From positions 1 to 31,545 of the forward strand of contig URXW01000021.1 in the NCBI GenBank assembly GCA_900551995.1: a stretch of DNA of 31,545 nt, given 5' to 3'. This DNA comes from an uncultured Eubacteriales bacterium. GTDB lineage: Bacteria > Bacillota > Clostridia > Oscillospirales > Oscillospiraceae. The position numbers and the translations under genes are program-made. This document shows, piece after piece, positions 8,504-16,755 of the stretch; the stretch's first letter is position 1; each line of letters begins with the position of its first letter. The notes under the pieces were generated by a model. That model saw nothing but the letters and a program-made list of their open reading frames with translations, had not been told where the DNA came from and ran no database searches.

Positions 8504-9415
8504 ATGGCGAGCACCAGTGAGATCCGCCGGCGCATAGGAAGCGTGCGGCAGACCCAGAAGATCACCCACGCCATGTATCTGATCTCCCAGGCGAAGCTGC
8601 GGAAGGCAAAGCAGGAGCTGGACAACACACGACCCTATTTTCAGGCGTTGCAGAACGAGGTGGGGCGCGTGTTCAACACCGACAGCACCGTGGAGAGCCG
8701 GTATCTGATGCCGCTGAACGACAACGAAAAGCCCCTGCCCGGCGTGGCGGCGTGCCTGCTGATCACGGCGGACAAGGGACTTGCCGGCGCGTACAACCAG
8801 AACGCCATACGGCAGGCGCAGCAGCTGCTGCGGCAGCACGAGGGCGCGTCGCTGTACGTGGTGGGCGAGTACGGCAGACGGTGGTTCGCCCAGCGGGGCG
8901 TGCCCATCGAGAAGAGCTTTTTGTACACGGCGCAGAACCCGACGCTGCGGCGGGCACGGCAGATCGCCGAGCTGCTGCTGGAGCGGTTCGACAACGGGGA
9001 GATCAACGAGGTCTGGGTGGTGTATACGGACATGAAAAACGGGCTGGAGGCGGTGGTGCGGCAGGCGCAGCTACTGCCCCTGCACCGGGAGCGTTTCGCC
9101 GCCGCCACCGCCGAGACAGCCGGGGACAAGGTGTACGAATTCGTGCCGTCCCCCGGCGCGGTGCTGAACAACGCCGTGCGAAGCTGCTTGACCGGGTATA
9201 TTTACAGCGCGCTGGTGGACAGCTTTTGCAGCGAGCAGAGTGCCCGCATGACCGCCATGAACGCGGCGGATCAGAACGCGGAGGAGCTGCTGAAGGATCT
9301 GTCCGTACAGTTCAACCGTGCGCGTCAGGCCGCCATCACTCAGGAGATCACCGAGGTTTCCGCCGGTGAGCGCGCCCAGCGCAGCAAGAAAGAAAGGGAG
9401 GGCTTACCTCAATGA
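8504..9415 (+). CDS. atpG: ATP synthase F1 subunit gamma
   Basis: This 303-aa protein is the central rotor shaft. The N-terminal coiled-coil helix MASTSEIRRRIGSVRQTQKI is typical, as are the C-terminal helix SARMTAMNAADQNA and the late motif ARQAAITQEITEV that ends gamma subunits. The middle Rossmann-like part is divergent but of normal size. It starts 4 nt after the alpha stop with a GGTGAGGCT leader and overlaps atpD by ATGA. A short basic tail (GERAQRSKKEREG) extends past the usual end. Confidence 0.95.
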   Translation: MASTSEIRRRIGSVRQTQKITHAMYLISQAKLRKAKQELDNTRPYFQALQNEVGRVFNTDSTVESRYLMPLNDNEKPLPGVAACLLITADKGLAGAYNQNAIRQAQQLLRQHEGASLYVVGEYGRRWFAQRGVPIEKSFLYTAQNPTLRRARQIAELLLERFDNGEINEVWVVYTDMKNGLEAVVRQAQLLPLHRERFAAATAETAGDKVYEFVPSPGAVLNNAVRSCLTGYIYSALVDSFCSEQSARMTAMNAADQNAEELLKDLSVQFNRARQAAITQEITEVSAGERAQRSKKEREGLPQ

Positions 9416-10815
9416 AACAAGGTATTATCACGGGCATTTCCGGCCCCGTGATCGACGTCCGGTTCCCGGAGGGGAGCCTGCCCGCCATCAACGAGGCGTT
9501 GACCGTGGAGGTCAACGGGCAGTGCTACACCATGGAGGTGGAGCAGCATCTGGAGAATAAGACCGTCCGCTGCGTGATGATGGCAGGCAGCGACGGGCTG
9601 AGCCGCGGGCTGACCGTCACCGCCACCGGTCACGGTATCGCGGTGCCGGTGGGCGAAAAGACGCTGGGGCGTATGTTCAACGTGCTGGGCGACCCCATCG
9701 ACGGCGAGGCACCGGTGGACGAGAGCGCGCCCCGGTGGGAGATCCACCGCAGTGCGCCCACCTTCGCCGAGCAGATGCCGGCGGCGGACATTCTGGAGAC
9801 GGGCATCAAGGTCATCGACCTTATCGAGCCTTACCCCAAGGGCGGCAAGATCGGTCTGTTCGGCGGCGCAGGCGTGGGCAAGACCGTGCTGATCCAGGAG
9901 CTGATCCACAACGTCGCCATGGAGCACGGCGGCTATTCCATCTTCACCGGCGTGGGCGAGCGCAGCCGCGAGGGCAACGACCTGTGGGGTGAAATGCAGG
10001 AGAGCGGCGTGTCCGACAAGACGGCGTTGGTCTTTGGGCAGATGAACGAGTCCCCCGGCGTCCGTATGCGCGTGGCACTGTCGGGACTGACCATGGCGGA
10101 GTATTTCCGCGACGAGGAGCACAAGGACGTGCTGCTGTTCATCGACAACATTTTCCGCTTCGTGCAGGCGGGCAGCGAGGTTTCCACGCTGCTGGGGCGT
10201 ATGCCCTCCGCCGTGGGCTACCAGCCTACGCTGGCGGGGGAGATGGGCGCGCTGCAAGAGCGCATCACCTCCACGAAGAACGGCTCCGTCACCTCCGTGC
10301 AGGCGGTGTACGTCCCTGCCGACGACCTGACCGACCCGGCACCCGCCACCACGTTCTCCCATCTGGACGCCACCACGGTGCTGAGCCGTAAGATCGCGGA
10401 GCAGGGCATCTATCCCGCCGTGGATCCGCTGGAGTCCACCTCCCGGATTCTGGAGCCGGACATCGTGGGCGAGGAACACTACAACATCGCCCGCGCCGTC
10501 CAGTCCACGCTGCAAAAGTACCGTGAGTTGCAGGACATCATCGCCATCCTCGGCATGGAGGAGCTGAGCGACGAGGATAAAAAGACCGTGGCACGCGCCC
10601 GCCGCATCCAGCGGTTTTTGTCCCAGCCCTTCTACGTGGCGGAGAAGTTCAGCGGCACGCCCGGTGTGTTCGTGCCTCTGCACGAGACGCTGCGGGGCTT
10701 CAGGGAGATATTGTCCGGCACCATGGACGACTATCCCGAGGCGGCGTTCTTTAACGCCGGCACCATTGACGACGTGAAGCGCAAGGCCGAGGAGATGAAG
10801 AAAGGCGGTATGTGA
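9412..10815 (+). CDS. atpD: ATP synthase F1 subunit beta
   Basis: This 467-aa protein is the catalytic subunit, with P-loop GGAGVGKT at about 151-158, the following GERSREGND segment containing the catalytic-site glutamate/arginine region, and LLFIDNIFRF as Walker B. The N-terminal beta barrel begins MKQGIITGISGPVIDVRF as expected. The start overlaps the atpG stop (ATGA), with GGGAGG upstream. Length and motifs are entirely canonical. Confidence 0.98.
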   Translation: MKQGIITGISGPVIDVRFPEGSLPAINEALTVEVNGQCYTMEVEQHLENKTVRCVMMAGSDGLSRGLTVTATGHGIAVPVGEKTLGRMFNVLGDPIDGEAPVDESAPRWEIHRSAPTFAEQMPAADILETGIKVIDLIEPYPKGGKIGLFGGAGVGKTVLIQELIHNVAMEHGGYSIFTGVGERSREGNDLWGEMQESGVSDKTALVFGQMNESPGVRMRVALSGLTMAEYFRDEEHKDVLLFIDNIFRFVQAGSEVSTLLGRMPSAVGYQPTLAGEMGALQERITSTKNGSVTSVQAVYVPADDLTDPAPATTFSHLDATTVLSRKIAEQGIYPAVDPLESTSRILEPDIVGEEHYNIARAVQSTLQKYRELQDIIAILGMEELSDEDKKTVARARRIQRFLSQPFYVAEKFSGTPGVFVPLHETLRGFREILSGTMDDYPEAAFFNAGTIDDVKRKAEEMKKGGM

Positions 10816-11222
10816 TGGCAGCCACATTTCAGTTGGATGTGCTGGCAGCCAGCGTACCCTTCTTCCGGGGCAAGTGCGTGTCGGCGGTGCTCCCCACCGA
10901 TGACGGCGAATACGGCGTTCTGGCAGGGCACTGCAATACGGTGGGTGCCGTGTGCGCCGGTGAGCTGCGGTTCGAGACGGAAGCGGGCGAGACGCGCCGC
11001 GCCGCCGTGGCTCCGGGGCTGTTCAAGATCGACGGCGACCGGGTGCTGCTGCTGGTGGACGCCGCCGAGCGTCCGGAGGACATCGACGTGAACCGCGCCC
11101 TCCGCGCCCGGGAGGAGGCGGAGGAGGCTCTGCGGCAGAAGCGCAGTATGGCGGAGTATCAGCTGGCGCAGGGCAATCTGGCCCGCGCCCTCAACCGTCT
11201 GCGCGTCAGCGGGAGAGGATAA
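10815..11222 (+). CDS. atpC: ATP synthase F1 subunit epsilon
   Basis: This 135-aa protein has an N-terminal beta sandwich (MAATFQLDVLAASVPFFRGK, then EYGVLAGHCNTVGAV and the IDGDRVLLLVDAAERPEDID segment) and a C-terminal pair of helices (ALRAREEAEEALRQKRS and YQLAQGNLARALNRLRV). The usual PxGxxGVLPGH motif is modified to DDGEYGVLAGH. I chose ATG at 10815, whose A is shared with the beta stop (TGATG). A GTG three bases earlier is also possible. It is the last gene of the operon. Confidence 0.93.
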   Translation: MAATFQLDVLAASVPFFRGKCVSAVLPTDDGEYGVLAGHCNTVGAVCAGELRFETEAGETRRAAVAPGLFKIDGDRVLLLVDAAERPEDIDVNRALRAREEAEEALRQKRSMAEYQLAQGNLARALNRLRVSGRG

Positions 11223-11235
11223 AAAGGAAACAAAA

Positions 11236-11261
11236 AAAGAACCGGCAAGAGCCGGTTCTTT
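11236..11261. terminator. Terminator hairpin at the end of the atp operon (inverted copy of the one at 11483)
   Basis: The arms 11236-11246 and 11251-11261 pair perfectly around an AAGA loop. The U-tract is only three Ts on the plus strand, while on the minus strand the stem ends in seven Ts. The inner 20 bp are the exact reverse complement of the terminator at 11483-11512. Confidence 0.75.
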
Positions 11262-11482
11262 ACAGGCTGTCGAGAAAGCCGCTGGCTTTTCTCGGCAGCC
11301 TGTAATAATGCCGGTATTTTCGTGCCGCGAAGCGGCACGAAAATACTCGCTTCGCTCCACGCACGCCTTGCAGAGCAAGGCTTAGCGCGGCATTTGATCC
11401 GATTCGAGGCGGGCTTCGCCCCCTCGAGCTCCCCCTGTGAGAAAGAAAGACTGCACGCGCAGCGGGGGTTTATCCACACGCA
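11262..11482. repeat. Palindrome-rich repeat element between two inverted terminators
   Basis: About 220 bp without a reading frame, built from hairpins. 11262-11303 has long arms with one bulge and one mismatch. 11314-11346 has a perfect 15-bp stem with loop GAA. 11365-11381 has a 7-bp stem, and 11404-11427 has arms around GGGCTTCGCCC. AATGCCG (11307-11313) pairs with CGGCATT (11388-11394) to enclose the middle hairpins. The segment 11304-11341 is nearly identical to 27352-27390, so this belongs to a dispersed family. It may be a non-autonomous REP/MITE-like element. No transposase is seen. Confidence 0.65.
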
Positions 11483-11514
11483 AAAAAGAACCGGCTCTTG
11501 CCGGTTCTTTTTTT
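11483..11514. terminator. Bidirectional terminator between the atp operon and the Pr6Pr-like gene
   Basis: A 13-bp perfect stem (11483-11495 with 11500-11512) around loop TCTT, with a run of seven Ts on the plus strand and six Ts on the minus strand. It can end both the plus-strand read-through from atp and the minus-strand phosphoesterase-nfo-Pr6Pr operon. Confidence 0.88.
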
Positions 11515-11536
11515 GCATAATGGAGGATGGTGTGCT

Positions 11537-12190
11537 TCACGGGTGGGAGGCGGAAAGCAGGTGGGCGGCGGCGAGGAAAAGGCAGCCCAGAAGGAAGAAG
11601 GCGGTCAGAATGAGAACCACCCAGCCGGTGAACCGCTTCGCACCCAGCCTGGGGAGATCCAGAAAGGGGTAGGGGTAGAGGTCGCCCGTGTCGCCGATGG
11701 GCTTACCGGTGGCGGCACGGAGCATGGCGTAGACGAAATAGGTCAGCGGCAGCACCAGCCATGCCGCGGCGTGCCGGACGGTCAAGCCGGTCTTGTCCTG
11801 ATAGAGAAGCCACTGGAGCACCGTTAGCCACGGCGTGAGGTAGTGGACGCAGGCGTTGCCGAAGGAGCCGTGCAGCAGGGAACGGGCGTCGCCCTGTCCC
11901 CGCTTGGTCATGGGCACCAGCACCCAATGGAAGATGAGATGGGTGACGTAGATGCACAGCGTCACGCTGAGAGCCACGCCGGGGGAGGACAGCCAGCGGA
12001 ACAGACCGCCGGCGGGGTCGAAGCCCGACACGAACAGGGACAGCTCGTAGAGCACCACCAGCAGGTTGCTCAGATTCGTGTAGTAGCAGAAGGTGCCGCG
12101 GTGGATGCGGCCGTGCTTGAGCAGTCCCGACTGGAACAGCAGCCCCACGGCGGAGAGAACAAAGAGCGGCAGCGCGGAGAAAGAAAGCAT
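11537..12190 (-). CDS. Pr6Pr-like polytopic membrane protein
   Basis: This 217-aa protein has about six hydrophobic segments, at about 3-20, 37-55, 72-92, 118-138, 147-165 and 192-212. The FCYYTNLSNLLVVLY motif in helix 2, an H-W-V-L-V-P segment and YPYPFLDL before the last helix are the features of the Pr6Pr family (related in layout to FAR-17a/AIG1-like proteins). Family function is not established in bacteria. Its ATG shares a base with the nfo stop (TGATG), so it is the coupled third gene of a minus-strand operon. Confidence 0.7.
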   Translation of the reverse strand: MLSFSALPLFVLSAVGLLFQSGLLKHGRIHRGTFCYYTNLSNLLVVLYELSLFVSGFDPAGGLFRWLSSPGVALSVTLCIYVTHLIFHWVLVPMTKRGQGDARSLLHGSFGNACVHYLTPWLTVLQWLLYQDKTGLTVRHAAAWLVLPLTYFVYAMLRAATGKPIGDTGDLYPYPFLDLPRLGAKRFTGWVVLILTAFFLLGCLFLAAAHLLSASHP

Positions 12191-13023
12191 CACCCGACCC
12201 TCAGCTCCTTCAGCAGCGCGATCTCCCGTGCGTAGCCGGGAAGCTCGTTAGGCGTTTCCAGCACGAAGGGCAGACCGTCCAGTGCCGGGTGGCTGACCAC
12301 ACGCGCCAGCGCGTCCGCGCCCAGATAGCCCTCGCCGATGCGGGCGTGGCGATCCTTGTGGGCACCCAGCGGGTTCAGACTGTCGTTGACGTGGACAGCC
12401 TTCAGGCGGCGTAGCCCGATGACCTTGTCGAACTCCGTCAGCACGCCGTCCAAGTCGCCGGCGATGTCGTAGCCGGCGTCGGAGACGTGGCAGGTGTCGA
12501 GGCAGACGCCCATTTTGTCGGACAGCTCCACGCGATCCAGGATCTCCCGCAGTTCCTCGAAGCGGCTGCCCACCTCGCTGCCCTTGCCCGCCATAGTCTC
12601 CAGCAGGACGGTGGTGCGGAGGTCGGGGGTCAGGATGGCGTTCAGCGTCTCGGCGATCTGGGTGATGCCGGTCTCCACGCCCTGTCCGGTGTGGCTGCCG
12701 GGGTGGAAGTTATAGACGTTGCCGGGGACGTGCTCCATGCGGAGGAGGTCGTCCGCCAGCGTCATGCGGGCGAACTCACGGGTGTGCTCGTCCTTGGAGC
12801 AGGGGTTGATGGTGTAGGGGGCGTGCGCCACCAGCGTGCCGAAGCCGTTGTCGGCGGCGAAGGTCAGAAACGCCGCCACGTCGGCGGGGTCGATGGGCTT
12901 TGCCCTGCTGCCGCGGGGGTTGCGGGTGAAGAACTGGAAGGTGTTGGCCCCGATGGAGAGGGCGGTTTTGCCCATGGCGAGGAAACCGTCGGAGGCGGAC
13001 AGGTGACAGCCGATATAGAACAT
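12190..13023 (-). CDS. nfo: Endonuclease IV (AP endonuclease)
   Basis: This 277-aa enzyme cleaves DNA at abasic sites in base excision repair using three zinc ions. Metal ligands visible by motif are H67 (LVAHAPYTIN), H107 (YNFHPGSH), E142 (LLETMAGKG), D176 and H179 (CLDTCHVSDAGYD), H211 (HVNDS), D224 and H226 (KDRHARIGEG), and the final glutamate in VLETP. N-terminus MFYIGCHLSASDGF is typical. RBS AAAGGAG precedes the ATG. The gene follows the phosphoesterase by 12 bp and overlaps the Pr6Pr-like gene. Confidence 0.97.
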   Translation of the reverse strand: MFYIGCHLSASDGFLAMGKTALSIGANTFQFFTRNPRGSRAKPIDPADVAAFLTFAADNGFGTLVAHAPYTINPCSKDEHTREFARMTLADDLLRMEHVPGNVYNFHPGSHTGQGVETGITQIAETLNAILTPDLRTTVLLETMAGKGSEVGSRFEELREILDRVELSDKMGVCLDTCHVSDAGYDIAGDLDGVLTEFDKVIGLRRLKAVHVNDSLNPLGAHKDRHARIGEGYLGADALARVVSHPALDGLPFVLETPNELPGYAREIALLKELRVG

Positions 13024-13035
13024 GGTATTTCTCCT

Positions 13036-13500
13036 TTACAGTGCCAGCGTCCGGATGTCCGCGTGGCCGTTTTCAATGGTGAGGATGCCGCAGGTGGGGC
13101 GGAAACGGTCGCCTGCCGCGCCGGGGTTCAGCGTCAGGAGGGAGCCGTCGTTGTCCACCAGCGGGACGTGGGTGTGACCGAACAGGAGCACCTGCGCGCC
13201 GTACTCTCTGGCGGCGTACATCGCCGGGAGGGGCGAGCTTTTGACGCTGCGGGTGTGTCCGTGGAGCAGGAAAAGGCGCACGCCGTCCAGCTCCATGAGA
13301 CGCTCCGGCTGGTCGCAGCTGCCGAAGTCGCAGTTGCCGGGGACGCCCTCCATGGGAAGGGCGGGGAAAAGGGCTTGCAGGGCGGTCAGATCCCGCTGGC
13401 AGTCGCCCAGATGCAGGACGCGGTGGGGCTGCACCTGCTCCACGGCGCGGCGCATATTGTCAATATTTCCGTGGGAATCGGAGAGAACGAGAACGCGCAT
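13036..13500 (-). CDS. YfcE/MJ0936-type metallophosphoesterase
   Basis: This 154-aa calcineurin-like phosphoesterase has metal-binding motifs in order: D8 and H10 (LVLSDSHGN), LHLGDC, GNCD, LLHGH and LFGHTHVP. The family comprises small manganese-dependent phosphodiesterases with no fixed physiological substrate. I chose ATG at 13500 (MRVLVLSDSHGN), preceded by AGAGG and a promoter. The longer upstream frame is not supported. First gene of the operon with nfo and the Pr6Pr-like gene. Confidence 0.92.
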   Translation of the reverse strand: MRVLVLSDSHGNIDNMRRAVEQVQPHRVLHLGDCQRDLTALQALFPALPMEGVPGNCDFGSCDQPERLMELDGVRLFLLHGHTRSVKSSPLPAMYAAREYGAQVLLFGHTHVPLVDNDGSLLTLNPGAAGDRFRPTCGILTIENGHADIRTLAL

Positions 13501-13534
13501 AGGGGTACCTCTCTGGATGGTGTTATATCCTCGT

Positions 13535-13563
13535 ATTATAACACGATTATATTGCAAACTCAA
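13535..13563 (-). promoter_or_regulatory. Promoter of the phosphoesterase-nfo operon
   Basis: On the minus strand: TTGAGT (13558-13563), a 17-bp spacer and TATAAT (13535-13540). Its -35 box abuts the -35 box of the divergent plus-strand promoter. Confidence 0.75.
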
Positions 13564-13580
13564 CGGTTTTGCGGTATCAT
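13552..13580 (+). promoter_or_regulatory. Promoter of the Smr-nitrilase genes
   Basis: TTGCAA (13552-13557), a 17-bp spacer and TATCAT (13575-13580), 30 bp before the start at 13610. It overlaps the minus-strand promoter at 13535-13563. Confidence 0.65.
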
Positions 13581-13609
13581 GGTGACAACAAACGTTCGGA
13601 GGTGTCTGT

Positions 13610-13852
13610 ATGGTGGGCGGAGTGACGGAGCTGGATCTCCACGGCATGAACACGTATCAGGCGCAGATCGCCATTGACGCGGCTCTGCGCCGCTGCGGCG
13701 GCGGGGTGTACCGCCTGCGGCTCATCCACGGCTACCGGGGCGGCACCGCCATCCGGGATATGCTGTGGACGGTGTACAACAAGCGCAGTCAGGTCAAGCG
13801 CATGGTCAGCATCAGCGAGGGCGTGACGGAGTTGGTGCTGCGGGAGTATTGA
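13610..13852 (+). CDS. Stand-alone Smr domain protein
   Basis: This 80-aa protein is essentially one Smr domain, the nuclease-like domain found at the C-terminus of MutS2. The LDLHG motif (about 8-12) starts the domain, and the second motif, usually HGxGxG, reads LIHGYRGGTAIRD (about 38-50). Small Smr proteins bind or cut nucleic acids; the substrate is unknown here. A GGAGG site precedes the ATG. It is followed 15 bp later by the nitrilase gene. Confidence 0.88.
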   Translation: MVGGVTELDLHGMNTYQAQIAIDAALRRCGGGVYRLRLIHGYRGGTAIRDMLWTVYNKRSQVKRMVSISEGVTELVLREY

Positions 13853-13867
13853 GAGGGGGGCATCGCC

Positions 13868-14674
13868 ATGAAACTGGCACAGATACAGATGCAGGTGACG
13901 GACAACAAGACGCTGAACCTGTGGCACGCGGCGGAGCTGATACAGCAGACGGAGGCGGACATGGTGATCCTGCCGGAGATGTTCTGCTGTCCCTACGACA
14001 ACGGCTGCTTCCGCGCCTACGGCGAGGAGGAGGGTGGCGCGGCATGGGACATCCTGTCCCGCACGGCGCGGGACAAGGGGATCTGGCTGGTGGGAGGCTC
14101 GCTGCCGGAGCTGGAGGGCGACAAGGTGTACAACACCAGCTACGTGTTCGACCCGGAGGGACGGCAGGTGGCGAAGCACCGGAAAATGCACCTGTTCGAC
14201 ATCGACGTGGCGGGCGGGCAGAGCTTCCGGGAGTCCGCCACGCTGTCGCCGGGAGAGCAGGTGACGGTGTTCGACACGCCATGGGGCAGAATGGGGCTTT
14301 GCATCTGCTTCGACCTGCGGTTTGAGGAGCTGTGCCGGCTGATGGTGCTGGAGGGGGCGCGGGTGCTGCTGGCTCCGGCGGCGTTCAATATGACCACGGG
14401 TCCCGCCCACTGGGAGCTGCTGCTGCGGCAGCGGGCGGTGGACAACCAGTGCTTCACCGTGGGCACGTCCCCGGCGCGGGACGAGTGGGCGTCCTACGTG
14501 GCGTGGGGACATTCCATGGTCTGCGACCCGTGGGGCACGGTGCTCCACCGGTGCGACGCCGGGGAGGAGGTAGCGGTGACGGAGCTGGAGCTTTCCCGGG
14601 TGGACGAGGTGCGCCGCCAGCTGCCCATCCTGTCGGCGCGGCGGACGGACGTGTACGAGCTGCGGAAAAAATAA
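13868..14674 (+). CDS. Carbon-nitrogen hydrolase, omega-amidase/NIT2-like
   Basis: This 268-aa nitrilase-superfamily enzyme has catalytic triad E37 (VILPEMFCCPY), K106 (KHRKMHLFDID) and C147 (GLCICFDLRF), with conserved surroundings. The MHLFDID and PEMFCCPY segments resemble omega-amidases, which hydrolyse alpha-ketoglutaramate and alpha-ketosuccinamate left by glutamine or asparagine transaminases. The next gene encodes an aminotransferase, which fits that reading but does not prove it. Start has GAGGGGG about 6 nt upstream. Confidence 0.9.
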   Translation: MKLAQIQMQVTDNKTLNLWHAAELIQQTEADMVILPEMFCCPYDNGCFRAYGEEEGGAAWDILSRTARDKGIWLVGGSLPELEGDKVYNTSYVFDPEGRQVAKHRKMHLFDIDVAGGQSFRESATLSPGEQVTVFDTPWGRMGLCICFDLRFEELCRLMVLEGARVLLAPAAFNMTTGPAHWELLLRQRAVDNQCFTVGTSPARDEWASYVAWGHSMVCDPWGTVLHRCDAGEEVAVTELELSRVDEVRRQLPILSARRTDVYELRKK

Positions 14675-14708
14675 GCAGACCGCCCTCTGCGATTTTCACA
14701 AATTACGG

Positions 14709-14737
14709 TTGCATTTTTTGTGCAAATAGTGTACCAT
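14709..14737 (+). promoter_or_regulatory. Promoter of the aminotransferase gene
   Basis: TTGCAT (14709-14714), a 17-bp spacer and TACCAT (14732-14737), 37 bp before the start codon. It lies in the 100-bp gap after the nitrilase gene. Confidence 0.55.
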
Positions 14738-14774
14738 AAGCGGCAAAGAAAGTGCGGATAAGGAGGACACTGCA

Positions 14775-16049
14775 ATGAAGAAATACAGCGAGATGACGCT
14801 GGCGGAGCGGCAGGCGGAGTACGTCGCCGTGCAGGGGGAATACGAGAAGCTGAAGGGTATGGGGCTCCGGCTGAACATGGCGCGGGGCAAGCCCGGCAAG
14901 GAGCAGCTGGACATGGTGACGCCCATGCTGTCCCTGCTGACGAAGCCGGAGGACTTTATCTCCGACGGTATCGAGACGCGGAACTATGGCGAGGTGGCAG
15001 GCATCCCCGCCGCCAAGCGGCTGTTCGCGGACATTCTCGGCTGCAAGGCGGAGCAGGTGTTCGTGGGCGGCAACGCCAGCCTGCAGCTGATGTACGACGC
15101 GGTGTCCAAGGCGTTCACCCACGGTCTGCTCCACAGCGAGAAGCCCTGGTGCAAGCTGGACAGGGTGAAGTGGATCTGCCCCGTCCCCGGCTATGACCGC
15201 CACTTCAAGGTGACGGAGAGCTTCGGCGTGGAGATGATCAACGTGCCCATGACCGCCGGGGGTCCCGACATGGACGCGGTGGAGGAGCTGATCCGCGACC
15301 CGGAGGTGAAGGGTATGTGGAACGTGCCCAAATACTCCAACCCGGAGGGCGTAGTGTACTCCGCCGAGACTATCCGCCGTCTGGCTGCCATGAAGCCCGC
15401 CGCGCCGGACTTTATGCTCATGTGGGACAACGCCTACTGCATCCACGAGTTCGACTGCGACTATGTGGATTTCCCCGACATACTCGCACTGTGCGCCAAG
15501 TACGGCAACGGCGACATGGTGTACGAGTTCGCCTCCACCAGCAAGGTGACGTTCCCCGGTGCGGGCGTGGGCGTGATGGCGTCCAGCGAGGCGAACATCG
15601 CGTATTTCACCAAGCTGGTGAACATCCAGACCATCGGCTTCGACAAGATCAACCAGCTGCGGCATGTGCTGTTCCTGCAAAGCAAGGCGCACACGCTGGA
15701 GCTGATGCAGCAGCACGCTGCCATCCTCGCCCCCAAGTTCCATGCGGTGCTGGACGCGCTGGATCGGGAGCTTGCCCCGCTGGGCATCGCGGCGTATCAG
15801 CGTCCCGTGGGCGGCTATTTCATCAGCGTGGACGTGCTGCACGGCTGCGCCAAGCGGGCGTTGGCTCTCTGCAAGGAGGCGGGCGTCACCATGACCGGTG
15901 CCGGTGCCACGTTCCCCTACGGCATCGACCCCAACGACAGCAACATCCGCATCGCGCCGTCCCTGCCGCCGGTGGCGGAGCTGGAGCAGGCCATCGCGGT
16001 GTTCTGCACCTGCGTGAAGCTGGCCGCGCTGGAAAAGCTGGGCGTGTGA
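14775..16049 (+). CDS. PLP-dependent class I aminotransferase, aspartate aminotransferase subgroup (PF12897-like)
   Basis: This 424-aa protein contains the early motif LNMARGKPGKEQLD, typical of the Asp_aminotransf (PF12897) group that includes a characterised Corynebacterium aspartate aminotransferase. Further features are the substrate/cofactor region NYGEVAGIPAAK, the WDNAYCIHEF strand carrying the PLP-ring aspartate, and the Schiff-base lysine K257 in FASTSKVTFPGAG. A GGAGG sequence precedes the ATG. Donor and acceptor specificity cannot be told from sequence; aspartate/2-oxoglutarate is the family expectation. Adjacent omega-amidase-like gene may process its products. A long bidirectional terminator follows. 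Confidence 0.9.
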   Translation: MKKYSEMTLAERQAEYVAVQGEYEKLKGMGLRLNMARGKPGKEQLDMVTPMLSLLTKPEDFISDGIETRNYGEVAGIPAAKRLFADILGCKAEQVFVGGNASLQLMYDAVSKAFTHGLLHSEKPWCKLDRVKWICPVPGYDRHFKVTESFGVEMINVPMTAGGPDMDAVEELIRDPEVKGMWNVPKYSNPEGVVYSAETIRRLAAMKPAAPDFMLMWDNAYCIHEFDCDYVDFPDILALCAKYGNGDMVYEFASTSKVTFPGAGVGVMASSEANIAYFTKLVNIQTIGFDKINQLRHVLFLQSKAHTLELMQQHAAILAPKFHAVLDALDRELAPLGIAAYQRPVGGYFISVDVLHGCAKRALALCKEAGVTMTGAGATFPYGIDPNDSNIRIAPSLPPVAELEQAIAVFCTCVKLAALEKLGV

Positions 16050-16051
16050 GA

Positions 16052-16093
16052 AATAAAAAAAGAAAGCCCCCGCAGGGGCTTTCTTTTTTTATT
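16052..16093. terminator. Bidirectional terminator between the aminotransferase and riboflavin transporter genes
   Basis: A perfect 19-bp stem (16052-16070 with 16075-16093) around loop CGCA, with a run of Ts on both strands. Its end overlaps the last codons of the minus-strand gene. Confidence 0.93.
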
Positions 16094-16694
16094 TGTGCAG
16101 CAGGGGGGAGAGGGGCTTGTAGATCAGGAAGCACAGTGCCACGTCCAGCAGACCCTTGCAAAGAGTGAAGGGGGCGTTGAACACCAGCAGGCAGTTGAAC
16201 AGGGCGTTGCCGGTGGGCACCTGCGCCACGGTGCCGAGGATCTCCTGATACATCCCCACGATGGCGTCCAGCGGCAGACCGTACAGCACCACGTAGGCGG
16301 GGTAGACGATGAAGTAGTTCAGGGGCAGACTGATGAGAGCCATGGCGGCGGCACCGGCCAGAGAGCCCCACAGGGCACCGCTGCGCTGCTTGTGCTTCTT
16401 GTAGATGATACCGGCGACGAAGGCGAAGGTGGCACCCAGCAGGAAGTTGGACAGCTCTCCCACGCCGGCACTGGAGCCGAAGGGCAGGTGCAGCAGGTTT
16501 TTCACCAGCTGGATGGCGACGCCGTAGACGGGACCGAGGGAGAATGTGCCCAGCAGAGCGGGCAGGTCGGAGATGTCCAGCTTGACGAACGCCGGCATAA
16601 TGGGGATGGAGAACTCCACGAACTGGAGCACCGCCGCCACTGCCGAGAGCAGGGCGGCCACGGTAATGTGGTGGGTCTTTTGTGCTTGTGTCAT
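16089..16694 (-). CDS. ribU: Riboflavin ECF transporter S component
   Basis: This 201-aa membrane protein has about six hydrophobic segments and the start MTQAQKTHHITVAALLSAV. The VEFSIPIMPAFVKLDISDLPALLG segment is typical of RibU, the substrate-binding component of an energy-coupling-factor transporter; the ATPases and EcfT are not in this window. An FMN riboswitch lies immediately upstream, which ties it to riboflavin/FMN. I chose ATG at 16694, with AAGGAG about 8 nt upstream. A longer frame reading into the riboswitch is rejected. Confidence 0.93.
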   Translation of the reverse strand: MTQAQKTHHITVAALLSAVAAVLQFVEFSIPIMPAFVKLDISDLPALLGTFSLGPVYGVAIQLVKNLLHLPFGSSAGVGELSNFLLGATFAFVAGIIYKKHKQRSGALWGSLAGAAAMALISLPLNYFIVYPAYVVLYGLPLDAIVGMYQEILGTVAQVPTGNALFNCLLVFNAPFTLCKGLLDVALCFLIYKPLSPLLHK

Positions 16695-16755
16695 AAAAAA
16701 ACACTCCTTTTCGATGATAAACACCCGGAAAATTGCCTTCCAAGGTGCACGCATC

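Noticed and set aside
9409..10827. Long minus-strand frame opposite atpD
   Set aside because: It mirrors the codon bias of beta on the other strand, is histidine/arginine-rich, and has no start signal or known domain.
11262..11482. CRISPR-like appearance of repeated palindromes
   Set aside because: There are no equal-length direct repeats with unique spacers. The repeats are different hairpins, and no cas genes are present.
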